Shown one piece after another: positions 26,180-34,035 of a stretch of DNA of 64,000 nt. Source of the stretch: Streptosporangium carneum. Its GTDB lineage: Bacteria > Actinomycetota > Actinomycetes > Streptosporangiales > Streptosporangiaceae. Numbering within the stretch: position 1 is the stretch's first letter; each line of letters opens with the position of its first letter. The position numbers and the translations under genes are program-made. The stretch spans positions 1 to 64,000 of the forward strand of contig NZ_BSEV01000014.1 in NCBI RefSeq assembly GCF_027922005.1, written 5' to 3'. A model generated the notes under the pieces. It searched no databases and was not told the DNA's origin. It worked only from the letters and a program-made list of their open reading frames with translations.

Positions 26180-28015
26180 CTACCCGCAGTCTTCCAGGCG
26201 GGGCCGCCCGGTCTGGTGGCGGAAGGCGACCCCGCCGAAGTGGGCGTCGAGCAGCCGTTTCACGGTCTTGTCCGCGTACATGGACCTGATGGCCTCGTTG
26301 ACCGCCCTGCAGGCCACGGGGTCGCCCTTCCTGAGCGCCACGCCGTACCGCTCCGAGGTGAGTTGGAGCCCGGCGACCCTGAGTCCGGCCCCGCGCAGGC
26401 GGGCGCCGAACCCGGCGATCAGGAGGTCGTCGCCGGTCAGGGCGTCGGCGCTGCCCTCGGCCACCCTCGAGGCGCAGATCGAGGTGTCCTTCGCCTCGAG
26501 GGGGGTGAAGTCGATGCCCCTGTCGCGGATCATCGCGACGGTGAGCTGGCCCGACGTGAAGCAGATCGTCCTGCCGCGCAGGTCCTTCAGCTTCGAGATG
26601 CCCGAGCTCGCCCTGACGAGCACGTCGCGGTGGGCCACGTAGTACGGCCCGGCGAAGGCGACCCGCCCACGGTCCGCGGTGTCGATCGAGAGGTTGGCGA
26701 TCACCAGGTCGACCCTGCCCCGCGCGACGTCCGCCTCCCGGTCGTCGTAGCCGACCTCCACGAACCTGATCGCGTTCTGCCTGGCCCCCAGGGACTTCGC
26801 GACGTACTTGGCGACGTCGATCTCGAACCCGCGGGGCGGGTCGCCGAGAGAGACCCGGGGCAGCCCCTTGCGGTAGCCGATCCTGAGCACGCGCCCGGCC
26901 TTGATCCGGTCGAGCAGGGGCGAGCCCGTGGAGACCGTCGGGGTGGGGCTCGGCGTGGGAGTGGGCGTGGCGGCCGCCGTCGAGGGGAGCCCGGCGCCGC
27001 CGCTCGGCGTCAGGCCGAACTGAAGGACCACGAAGGCGGCGGCGGCAGCGCCGAGGAGCGCGAGCCCGCCGGTCACGGCCCTGCGGCGGCTGGCGGGCGT
27101 GCCCCCGCTCGCTCGCCCGTCCGCGTCCCTGTCGGGCCGGGTCAGGTCGACTGTTGCGGCCTGAACGCCTTCGGCCAGCACCTCCTCCGAGGCCTCGGCC
27201 TCGTCGGCGGGATGGCCGAGCAGGCGTCTGAGCACCTCGTCCGCGGTGGGCCTGCGAGCCTGGTCCTTGTTCAGGCACAGCCCGACGATCTCGCGCAGGC
27301 CTTCGGGGAGCGTGCTCAGGTCGGCTTCGTGGTTGATGACGCGGTTGAGCGTCGCCACGATCGTGTCCCCGCCGAAGGGGGCCTTCCCCGTCGCACTGAA
27401 GATCATGGTCGAGCCCCAGGCGAACACGTCCGCGGGCAGGCCGACGCTGTCGTCGGCGATCTGCTCGGGAGCCATGTAGGCGGGGGTGCCGACCGCGCGG
27501 GTGGTGATCGTCCCGCTCTCGTCGATGATCTTGGCGATGCCGAAGTCGACGACGCGGGGACCGTCCGCGTCGAGCAGGACGTTGTCCGGCTTGAAGTCCC
27601 GGTGCGCGATCCCCGCGTGGTGGATCGCCGTCAGCGCGGTGATCGTGCCGATCGCCAGCCGTTCGAGCTCCTCCCCGGCCAGCGGCCCCTCGCGCTCGAC
27701 GACGGCGCGCAGCGACGGCCCGTCGATCAGCTCGCTCGCGATGTACGGCGTCTCGCCGTCGAGGTCGGCGGCGAGCACCCTGGCCGTGCAGAAGGCCGCG
27801 ACCCTGCGGGCCGCGGCGAGCTCGCGCGCGAAGCGGGAACGCGCCTGGACCTCCCCGGTGAAGCGCACGTGCAGCAGCTTGATGGCCGCGCGTTCACCGC
27901 TCTCGGACTCGCCGAGGTAGACGACTCCCTGCCCGCCCTCCCCCAGCCTGCCTCTGAGCGTGTAGTCCCCCAACTGCGGCGGATCTCCCGGCCGCAGCGG
28001 TCTGATCTCCGGCAT
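26180..28015 (-). CDS. Receptor Ser/Thr protein kinase with extracellular type-3 solute-binding domain
   Basis: A 611-residue fusion. Residues about 10-270 form a Hanks-type kinase: LGEGGQGVVYLG (P-loop), AAIKLL (Lys), HRDFKPDNVLLD (catalytic loop), VVDFGIAKI and GTPAYMAPEQI (activation segment). After a linker there is one transmembrane helix (VTGGLALLGAAAAAFVVLQF) and a Thr/Pro spacer, then a C-terminal amino-acid-ABC-type binding domain (LRIGYRKGLPRVSLGDPP, GFEIDVAKYVAKSLGA, DLVIANLSIDTADRGRVAFA) ending in CxxxxxxxxxDCG-like tail residues. The outside domain probably senses a small solute and controls the inner kinase. ATG 28015 has GAGGGG upstream. Confidence 0.88.
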   Translation of the reverse strand: MPEIRPLRPGDPPQLGDYTLRGRLGEGGQGVVYLGESESGERAAIKLLHVRFTGEVQARSRFARELAAARRVAAFCTARVLAADLDGETPYIASELIDGPSLRAVVEREGPLAGEELERLAIGTITALTAIHHAGIAHRDFKPDNVLLDADGPRVVDFGIAKIIDESGTITTRAVGTPAYMAPEQIADDSVGLPADVFAWGSTMIFSATGKAPFGGDTIVATLNRVINHEADLSTLPEGLREIVGLCLNKDQARRPTADEVLRRLLGHPADEAEASEEVLAEGVQAATVDLTRPDRDADGRASGGTPASRRRAVTGGLALLGAAAAAFVVLQFGLTPSGGAGLPSTAAATPTPTPSPTPTVSTGSPLLDRIKAGRVLRIGYRKGLPRVSLGDPPRGFEIDVAKYVAKSLGARQNAIRFVEVGYDDREADVARGRVDLVIANLSIDTADRGRVAFAGPYYVAHRDVLVRASSGISKLKDLRGRTICFTSGQLTVAMIRDRGIDFTPLEAKDTSICASRVAEGSADALTGDDLLIAGFGARLRGAGLRVAGLQLTSERYGVALRKGDPVACRAVNEAIRSMYADKTVKRLLDAHFGGVAFRHQTGRPRLEDCG

Positions 28016-28172
28016 CGCCGACCCCTCGTGTACAGCCCCCTTGCGGAGATTACACATCCGACCAGTGGAGATCACCCCTTTTCCCAGAACCGCCGATCTG
28101 TTGTGACAAAGCGGTTCCCGGGCCCCGCCCGTCCTCGCCTCCCACCGCCGGAGGCCCCGGGACCGGCAGAAG

Positions 28173-28198
28173 GTTTGACAGTCTGCAAACTGTCAAAC
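28173..28198. promoter_or_regulatory. Palindromic operator of the ArsR-type gene
   Basis: GTTTGACAG (28173-28181), 8-nt spacer, CTGTCAAAC (28190-28198): a perfect inverted repeat containing TTGACA, 40 bp before the regulator's ATG. Autoregulation is the likely use. Confidence 0.65.
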
Positions 28199-28237
28199 AG
28201 CACGTTAGGATGGCCTCGTGAAAGTGCGGGTGAACTG

Positions 28238-28546
28238 ATGCGTGAACCCTGGCATCCCGCGGCGGATGACATCAAGCTGGCCGAGATCATGCACGCGCTG
28301 GCGGACCCGGTGCGGCTGGAGATCGTGGCCAGGCTCGCCGAGAGCGACGGCGAGAGCTGCGCGGACATAGGCAGCGGCATCGACGTGCACAAGTCCACGA
28401 TGTCGCACCACTACAGGGTCCTCCGCGAGGCCGGGGTCACGCTGACCGCCCTGGAGGGAAGGTCACGGCTGGTCAGGCTGCGCCGCGACGACCTGGACGC
28501 CCGTTTCCCCGGACTGCTCGACTCCGTGCTGAACGCGCTGCGCTGA
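28238..28546 (+). CDS. ArsR/SmtB-family transcriptional regulator
   Basis: A 102-residue winged-helix protein: LAEIMHALADPVRLEIVARL, then SGIDVHKSTMSHHYRVLREA as recognition helix, and a wing TALEGRSRLVRLR. No metal-binding CxC motif (ELCVCDL type) is visible; the corresponding segment is GESCADIG with one Cys, so a non-metal or redox cue is possible. The promoter has a perfect palindrome. It is divergent from the receptor kinase, though 220 bp apart. Confidence 0.8.
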   Translation: MREPWHPAADDIKLAEIMHALADPVRLEIVARLAESDGESCADIGSGIDVHKSTMSHHYRVLREAGVTLTALEGRSRLVRLRRDDLDARFPGLLDSVLNALR

Positions 28547-28548
28547 GG

Positions 28549-28572
28549 GGCCGGCGGCGCCCCGCGCCGGCC
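28549..28572. terminator. Hairpin between convergent ArsR and amidohydrolase genes
   Basis: GGCCGGCG (28549-28556) and CGCCGGCC (28565-28572) flank an 8-nt loop right after the regulator stop. Confidence 0.5.
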
Positions 28573-28612
28573 GTCCCGCGCGGGCGTCCGGGGGCGTGAG
28601 GACGCGCGCCGG

Positions 28613-29875
28613 TCACGACCCGACCGGGGCCGGGGTTCCCGCGGCCTCGGCGAGCCGTTCCGCGGAACGGGAGACGAGGTCGAGGGCCCGGCACGCGTCC
28701 GCGTGGACCAGGCGGCCCCTCCGTTTCACGACACGGCCCCCGACGATCACGGTGTCCACGTTGGCCGGGCCCGCCGCGGTCACCACGGCGCCGACCGGGT
28801 CGTGCACCGGCGCCAGGCCGAGGTCGCCCGAACGGAGCATGACGAGGTCGGCCTGCCTGCCCGGCCGCAGCGACCCGATCCGGTCGTCCATGCCGAGGAC
28901 GGCCGCCCCCTCGACGGTGGCCATCCGCAGCACCTCCGCCGCGGTGAGCTCCCCGCCCCGGCTCCGCTCCGCGGCGAACGCGGCGCGCATGACGGCGAAC
29001 ATGTCGCCGGGCGCGGCGGTCACCGTGTCGACGCCGAGCCCCGTCGTGATCCCGAACCGGCGGAACCTGCCGGTCTCCGGATGGCCGTGCCCCATCTGGC
29101 ACTCGACGGCCGGGGCGACGGAGGCGACGCCGCCGCTGTCGGCGACGAGCCTCATCGCCTCGTCGGTGAAGCCGTTGCCGTGCACGAACATCACGTCGGG
29201 CCCGAGGAGGCCGCCGCGGTGCAGCCACTCGACGGTCCCGGTCCCCGTCGCGTGCACGCTGATCTGGAGCCCGAGCTCCCGGGCCAGCAGCCAGTCGGCC
29301 TCGGCCGCCTCGGCGGGCCCGTAGACGGGCCCGAGCGCCGCCAGGGCCGGGGTCACGAGACGGGGCAGGCCGAGCGAGGCGACCCGCCGCACCTCGCTCT
29401 CCCCGCGGGAGGCGTCGCCCGCAGGGGCGTAGCCGAAGACGGCGCGGACGCCCGAGTCGCCCAGGGCTTCGATCGCCGCGTCGGTGTGGTCCGGGGTGAG
29501 CTGGATGTGCGACCAGTCGTAGACGGTGGTGATCCCGGCGTCGAGCGCCTCGATCGCGCCCCACAGGTTGGCCGCGTAGACGTCCTCCGCCCTGAAGGCG
29601 GGGGCGAACCCGCCCAGAACGAGGTCGAGGTAGCCCCCCAGGGTCGCGTCCGCCGCGACGGACCGCAGGACGCTCTGCCAGAGGTGCCGGTGCGTGTCCA
29701 CGAAGCCCGGCAGCACGATCAGCCCGGTCGCGTCGACGACCTCGTCGGCCTCGGCGGCCAGCTCCCGCCCCACGGCGGCGATGACCCCGTCCTCGACGAG
29801 GACATCCGCTCCCGGCAGGACACGCGGCCCGGGATCGGTGTCGATCACGGTGCCGCCGGTGACGAGCATGCGCAC
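28613..29875 (-). CDS. Amidohydrolase, Atz/Trz (cytosine deaminase-like) family
   Basis: Encodes 420 residues. The first metal motif is LPGFVDTHRHLWQS (HxH), followed by HATGTG, HGNGF and the late Asp in GLGVDTVTAAPGD; the composite beta domain frames the barrel at both ends (GADVLVEDGVIAAVG; VDTVIVGGRVVKRRGRL). Members hydrolyse or deaminate purine, pyrimidine or triazine-like rings. GTG 29875 was chosen over ATG 29869 for its spacing to GGGAG. The divergent MarR gene and shared palindrome suggest regulation by that protein. Confidence 0.85.
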   Translation of the reverse strand: MRMLVTGGTVIDTDPGPRVLPGADVLVEDGVIAAVGRELAAEADEVVDATGLIVLPGFVDTHRHLWQSVLRSVAADATLGGYLDLVLGGFAPAFRAEDVYAANLWGAIEALDAGITTVYDWSHIQLTPDHTDAAIEALGDSGVRAVFGYAPAGDASRGESEVRRVASLGLPRLVTPALAALGPVYGPAEAAEADWLLARELGLQISVHATGTGTVEWLHRGGLLGPDVMFVHGNGFTDEAMRLVADSGGVASVAPAVECQMGHGHPETGRFRRFGITTGLGVDTVTAAPGDMFAVMRAAFAAERSRGGELTAAEVLRMATVEGAAVLGMDDRIGSLRPGRQADLVMLRSGDLGLAPVHDPVGAVVTAAGPANVDTVIVGGRVVKRRGRLVHADACRALDLVSRSAERLAEAAGTPAPVGS

Positions 29876-29903
29876 GGAAAATCTCCCTGTCTCAAAAGCA
29901 ACT

Positions 29904-29919
29904 AAGAAAGCTTTCTTAA
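29904..29919. promoter_or_regulatory. Perfect 16-bp palindrome between amidohydrolase and MarR genes
   Basis: TAAGAAAGCTTTCTTA, an exact AT-rich palindrome in a high-GC context, placed 28 bp from the amidohydrolase start and 32 bp from the MarR start. The size and position fit a MarR dimer site controlling both genes. Confidence 0.75.
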
Positions 29920-29951
29920 AAGCTATCAAGGGTGAGGGCTATCCTCAATCC

Positions 29952-30485
29952 ATGGCACGGGAGGACACGGCGGGACGGGACCGCGTCGACGAGATGATGG
30001 AGGGCTGGCGGGCGGAGATGCCCGAGGCCGCCACCGTCCAGCTGGAGATCATCAAGCGTGCCGGACGGCTGAAGGCCCTCGTCGAGGAGGTCACGCAGTC
30101 CGTGCTCGGCGAGTACGGACTGACCTACGCCGAGTTCGACGTCCTGGCGACGTTGCGCAGGGCCGGGGCCCCCTACCGTCTCAAGCCGAGCCAGCTCGCC
30201 TCCCGCTCCTCGCTCACCACGGGAGGGACGAGCAACATCCTGCAGCGGCTCACCACCGCCGGACTCGTCGAGCGCGAACCCGACCCCGCCGACGGCCGCA
30301 GCTCCTGGGTGTGCCTGACGCAGCCGGGCGCCCGGCGGGCCGAGGAGCTCGCCGTGGCCACGACCGAGGCGCACGGGCGACTGCTCGCGAACGTGCCGGA
30401 GGGCACCGCGCGCGCCCTGGCCGACCTGCTGCGGGAGGTGCTGCTCACGCTCGGGGACCGGGCGGGCGGCCCCCGGCGCAGCTGA
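29952..30485 (+). CDS. MarR-family transcriptional regulator
   Basis: A 177-residue protein. The winged helix covers GLTYAEFDVLATLRRAG, LKPSQLASRSSLTTGGTSNI (recognition helix) and LVEREPDPADGRSSWVCLT (wing with the DxRS motif). It is divergent from the amidohydrolase with a perfect palindrome between them, so it probably represses that gene until a ring-compound or aromatic ligand binds. Confidence 0.88.
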   Translation: MAREDTAGRDRVDEMMEGWRAEMPEAATVQLEIIKRAGRLKALVEEVTQSVLGEYGLTYAEFDVLATLRRAGAPYRLKPSQLASRSSLTTGGTSNILQRLTTAGLVEREPDPADGRSSWVCLTQPGARRAEELAVATTEAHGRLLANVPEGTARALADLLREVLLTLGDRAGGPRRS

Positions 30486-30524
30486 CCCGCCGGGCCCCCG
30501 CTCAGCCGTGCGCCGCCGTCCGCT

Positions 30525-30902
30525 TCACCTCTCGCTCCGCGGGGCGAAGACGCCGAACAGGTTTCCCGAGATGTCGCGGATGTAGCCGAAGTCCGGGCCC
30601 GTGGGGTTGTCCAGCAGCTTGAACACGACCTCCCCGCCCGCGCGCTCCGCCCGCTCGCAGGTGGCCGCCACGTCGGCGACGGCGACGGTGAAGACGGCGT
30701 GGCCGGGGAAGGCGCCACCGGTCGCGAACAGGCCGCCCCTGAAGCCCTCAGCCCCCGGGTAGCCGATGAGCCGGTAGTCGGTGCCGCCCTTCGCCGACTC
30801 CGCGTCGGCGGCGAACGACCAGCCGAACAGCTCGCCGTAGAACTTCTCCGCTCCCTGCGGGTCGTCGGTGGCGACCTCGAACCAGGCGACGGTGTTGAGC
30901 AT
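30525..30902 (-). CDS. VOC (glyoxalase/bleomycin-resistance fold) family protein
   Basis: A 125-residue, two-module beta-alpha-beta-beta-beta protein: NTVAWFEVATDDPQGAEKFY, GELFGWSF, then FTVAVADVAATCERAERAGG and FGYIRDISGNLFGVF. ATG 30902 follows GAGGAGAG. It lies downstream of a WYL regulator on the same strand (76 bp), which probably controls it. The substrate is unknown. Confidence 0.85.
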   Translation of the reverse strand: MLNTVAWFEVATDDPQGAEKFYGELFGWSFAADAESAKGGTDYRLIGYPGAEGFRGGLFATGGAFPGHAVFTVAVADVAATCERAERAGGEVVFKLLDNPTGPDFGYIRDISGNLFGVFAPRSER

Positions 30903-30978
30903 CTGATCTCTCCTCGTGGAGGTTTTCTCGAACACCTCCACGATGGACCGGCTCGGCGACAGCCCTATGTCGGTGTTC

Positions 30979-31680
30979 TCATCCGAGATCGACATTCCAC
31001 AGGATCACGTCGGAGACGTCCGGGGAGAAGCGGTCAGGCGAATGCTCGGGCGAGGTCTCGTCCGTCTCCTCCGCCCTGCGGATGCGGTCGAGCCTGAAGA
31101 GCCGGGCGTCCTGCCTGAGCCTGCACATGCCCACGAGGTACCAGTGGCCGCCGCGACCGCCGACGAAGACCGTCGGCTCGACCTCGCGGACGGTCGTGCG
31201 CCCCTTGGAGTCCTCGTACTCGATCCGCAGCACACGCCGGCGCAGCAGAGCCTGCTCGATCACCTTCGAGGCCCGGGGGTACGGCTCGGCCTCGGCGACC
31301 AGGTGGATCCGCGCGGCGAGGTCCCTGGCCTTCGCCTCCTCCGGCGACGGCATCGCGGCCACCAGCTTGCGCAGCGCGCTGCGGGCGTGCGAGGCGAGGG
31401 GGCTGTCCTCGGCGCGGCCGAGCGCGACGGCGACCGCGACCGCCTCGGCCGGGGTGAAGTTGAGCGGAGGAAGCGACATGCTCTTGTCGAGGACGTAACC
31501 GCCACGCCTGCCGGGCTCGGCGTAGATCGGCACCCCGGACTGCTGGAGCGCGGCGATGTCGCGCTCGACGGTGCGCGTGCTCACCTCGAACCTCGCGGCG
31601 AGCTCCCTGGCTGGACGGGCCCTGGGCGAGACCGCGCGAAGCTCCTCGACCAGAGCGTAAAGCCGATCGGTACGGTTCAC
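30979..31680 (-). CDS. WYL-domain transcriptional regulator (YafY type)
   Basis: Encodes 233 residues from GTG 31680: a DeoR-like helix-turn-helix (TDRLYALVEELRAV, ARELAARFEVSTRTVERDIA) and a C-terminal WYL domain (VLRIEYEDSKGRTTVREVEP, GHWYLVGMCRLRQDARLFRLDRI). WYL proteins sense ligands or single-stranded nucleic acid. The longer open frame up to 31779 has no family match. The VOC gene downstream is the obvious target. Confidence 0.85.
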   Translation of the reverse strand: MNRTDRLYALVEELRAVSPRARPARELAARFEVSTRTVERDIAALQQSGVPIYAEPGRRGGYVLDKSMSLPPLNFTPAEAVAVAVALGRAEDSPLASHARSALRKLVAAMPSPEEAKARDLAARIHLVAEAEPYPRASKVIEQALLRRRVLRIEYEDSKGRTTVREVEPTVFVGGRGGHWYLVGMCRLRQDARLFRLDRIRRAEETDETSPEHSPDRFSPDVSDVILWNVDLG

Positions 31681-31795
31681 ACTTGTGACGTTACGCGCCG
31701 ATACCGACAGTCTCGAGGCGTGGCCGCCCCGGAGAAGCAGTTGAACAGACAAAACAGCATCGATACCCTGTGGCGACACATCTCATTGGAGCCCG

Positions 31796-32221
31796 ATGGC
31801 CGCAAGTCCGAAACACCCACTGGCTGCTGGACAGACCCTCCCCCGCAAGCCCTCCGACAAGCCTTCGGGTCCAAAGGCGTCGACGGTCATCACCCTCACC
31901 GGGATCGGCGTCGTCTCGGTGCTCCTCATCGGCTACTGCTCGGCGCAGGACGACTACGAGGAGGTCGGGGCCGACTGCGTCGACCTCAACAGCTACCAGC
32001 CTGACGGCTCGTACACGGTCGTCGACGACGATTACTGCGACGACTCCCCGAGCTACCACGGCTCCAACGGCGCCTACCGCTGGTACTACGGCGGCACGCG
32101 GTCGGGCAGCAGGATCGGGCAGGGCACCACGGTGCGGCCCTCCGACGTCCAGATCGTGACCCGCCAGGGCACGGTGATCCAGCGAGGCGGCTTCGGAAGC
32201 CGCTGGGGCGGCGGGAGCTGA
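31796..32221 (+). CDS. Membrane-anchored small protein, YgiB/YjfM-like position
   Basis: A 141-residue protein with a Lys/Pro-rich cytosolic start, one transmembrane segment (VITLTGIGVVSVLLIGYC, about residues 31-48) and an acidic, Tyr/Gly/Ser-rich outer part with paired Cys (DCVDLN, YCDDS). It precedes a YgiC-like ATP-grasp gene by 10 bp. In enterobacteria the DUF1190 lipoprotein YgiB/YjfM stands beside YgiC/YjfC in the same way, and the composition and Cys spacing here are similar, though homology is unproven. Confidence 0.6.
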   Translation: MAASPKHPLAAGQTLPRKPSDKPSGPKASTVITLTGIGVVSVLLIGYCSAQDDYEEVGADCVDLNSYQPDGSYTVVDDDYCDDSPSYHGSNGAYRWYYGGTRSGSRIGQGTTVRPSDVQIVTRQGTVIQRGGFGSRWGGGS

Positions 32222-32231
32222 CCCCCGGCAC

Positions 32232-33392
32232 ATGAGACGCGAGACCTCACTCCCCCGCCCTGGCTGGGAGAGCATCATCGAGGGCCAGGGCCTGGCCTAC
32301 CACCGCACCGCGCACCCCGAAGGCCTCAAGCGCCCCTACTGGGACGAGAGCGTGCAGTACGTCTTCTCCATGGACGAGGTGCTCCGCCTCGAGGAACAGG
32401 TGGAGGAGCTGCACCGGATGTGCCTGAGCGCCGTCGAGCACGTCGTCGAGCACGACCGCTACGCCGACTTCGCGGTGCCCGCGTGGGCGGCGCGGGAGAT
32501 CGCCGCGTCCTGGCGGCGGGGCGACCCCCACCTGTTCGGCCGATTCGACCTCCGCTACGACGGGACAGGCCCGGCCAAACTGCTGGAGTACAACGCCGAC
32601 ACCCCGACCAGCCTGCTGGAGAGCTCGGTCGTGCAGTGGTTCTGGCTGAGGGACCGCCACCCCGACGACGACCAGTGGAACTCCATCCACGAGAGGCTGA
32701 TCGACCGGTGGCGGCAGATGGCGGACCGCCTGCCGACCGGGCCCGCGCACTTCGCCTGGACCAGGATGGACGAGACCGGCGAGGAGGCGATGACGCTCGC
32801 CTACCTCCAGGAGACCGCCGAGCAGGCCGGGCTGAACACGGTCGCCGTGGCCATGGAGGACATCGGCTGGGACGGCCTCAACCTGCGCTTCGTCGACACC
32901 GAACGCCGGGTGATCCGCTCACTGTGCAAGCTGTACCCCTGGGAGTGGGCGATCGCCGACCCGTTCGGCGCGCACGCGGTGCGCCAGCAGATCTCCTCCA
33001 CCTGGATCGAGCCGCTGTGGAAGATGCTGCTGTCCAACAAGGCGCTGCTCGCGCTGCTCTGGGAGCTGTACCCCGGCCATCCGAACCTGCTGCCCGCCTA
33101 CCTCGACGGCCCCCGTGACATGTCCTCCTACATCGTCAAACCGCTGCTCGGCAGGGAGGGCGCGAGCATGCGGATCGTCACCCCCGGCGAACGCGTCGAG
33201 ACCGAGGGCGGCTACGGCGCCGAAGGTCACGTCTACCAGGAGTTCCTGGCCCTGCCCGTCTTCGACGGCTGGCGGCCCGTGCTCGGCGCGTGGGTCGTCC
33301 ACGACGAGGCGGCCGGGGTCGGCATCCGCGAGACCTCAGGGTTCATCACCGACGACACGTCGTCCTTCGTCCCGCACCGCATCGAGCTCTGA
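32232..33392 (+). CDS. Glutathionylspermidine synthase-like ATP-grasp protein (YgiC/YjfC family)
   Basis: A 386-residue protein with GLKRPYWDESVQYVFSMDEV at the N-terminus, FGRFDLRYDGTGPAKLLEYN and ADTPTSLLESS (substrate region), then the ATP-grasp part SSYIVKPLLGREGASMRIV and YQEFLALPVFDG. It corresponds to the C-terminal synthetase half of glutathionylspermidine synthase. Actinomycetes use mycothiol rather than glutathione, so its natural substrates are probably different. It is coupled to the upstream membrane protein and followed by a DUF350 gene. Confidence 0.88.
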   Translation: MRRETSLPRPGWESIIEGQGLAYHRTAHPEGLKRPYWDESVQYVFSMDEVLRLEEQVEELHRMCLSAVEHVVEHDRYADFAVPAWAAREIAASWRRGDPHLFGRFDLRYDGTGPAKLLEYNADTPTSLLESSVVQWFWLRDRHPDDDQWNSIHERLIDRWRQMADRLPTGPAHFAWTRMDETGEEAMTLAYLQETAEQAGLNTVAVAMEDIGWDGLNLRFVDTERRVIRSLCKLYPWEWAIADPFGAHAVRQQISSTWIEPLWKMLLSNKALLALLWELYPGHPNLLPAYLDGPRDMSSYIVKPLLGREGASMRIVTPGERVETEGGYGAEGHVYQEFLALPVFDGWRPVLGAWVVHDEAAGVGIRETSGFITDDTSSFVPHRIEL

Positions 33393-33412
33393 GCTCCGAA
33401 AAGAGAGCAGCC

Positions 33413-33883
33413 ATGACCCCCACTCCCCAGTCGCTCGTGATCGCCGACACGGTCTCACTCGCGGAGACCCTCGGCCGCGGCGCCCTGGCCATCGCCGCGT
33501 ACGCCGCGCTCGGCGTGATCCTGCTGATCATCGGCTTCTACGTGATCGACCTGGCCATCCCGGGCAAACTCAGCAAGCTGATCAAGGTCGACCGCAACCC
33601 GAACGCCACGATGCTCACCGGCTCAGGCCTGGCCGCCGTCGGACTGATCGTCGCGGCCTCCATCTGGTCCTCCGGCGGGGCGCTGCACGAGGGCCTGCTG
33701 GCGACCCTCGTCTTCGGCCTGGCCGGCATCGCCGTGCAGACGGTGGCGATGATCGTCTTCGACAGGGTCGCGGGGATCTCGGTCCGCGAGCTGGTCAAGG
33801 AGACCGACCTCCAGCCGGGCACGCGGCTGCTGGCGGTCACCCACGTGGTCATCGGCCTGATCACCGCGGTCGCCGTCATCTGA
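33413..33883 (+). CDS. DUF350 membrane protein (YjfL-like)
   Basis: A 156-residue integral membrane protein with four helices: AIAAYAALGVILLIIGFYVI, TGSGLAAVGLIVAASIW, LATLVFGLAGIAVQTVAMIV and LLAVTHVVIGLITAVAVI. The DUF350 duplicated two-helix pattern is clear. In E. coli yjfL lies in the same operon as yjfC. AAGAGAG precedes ATG 33413. A hairpin terminator follows at 33887-33905. Confidence 0.85.
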   Translation: MTPTPQSLVIADTVSLAETLGRGALAIAAYAALGVILLIIGFYVIDLAIPGKLSKLIKVDRNPNATMLTGSGLAAVGLIVAASIWSSGGALHEGLLATLVFGLAGIAVQTVAMIVFDRVAGISVRELVKETDLQPGTRLLAVTHVVIGLITAVAVI

Positions 33884-33886
33884 GCC

Positions 33887-33905
33887 GGGGCGCCCACGGC
33901 GCCCC
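33887..33905 (+). terminator. Hairpin after the DUF350 gene
   Basis: GGGGCGCC (33887-33894), 3-nt loop, GGCGCCCC (33898-33905), 3 bp after the stop. Confidence 0.6.
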
Positions 33906-34035
33906 CTCTGCCCCGGTCCGACCCCACCGGACCTCGCCGGACCTCGTCGTGGCCCGTCCGCCGCGAGGGCCCGCGACGTCTCCCCGTGGCGGGCGACGGC
34001 TGTCGCATCTCACGCGACCTGGCACTCTTAGTGAC

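Noticed and set aside
32420-33118. Arg/Pro-rich frame inside the ATP-grasp gene
   Set aside because: Typical high-GC shadow with no ribosome site.
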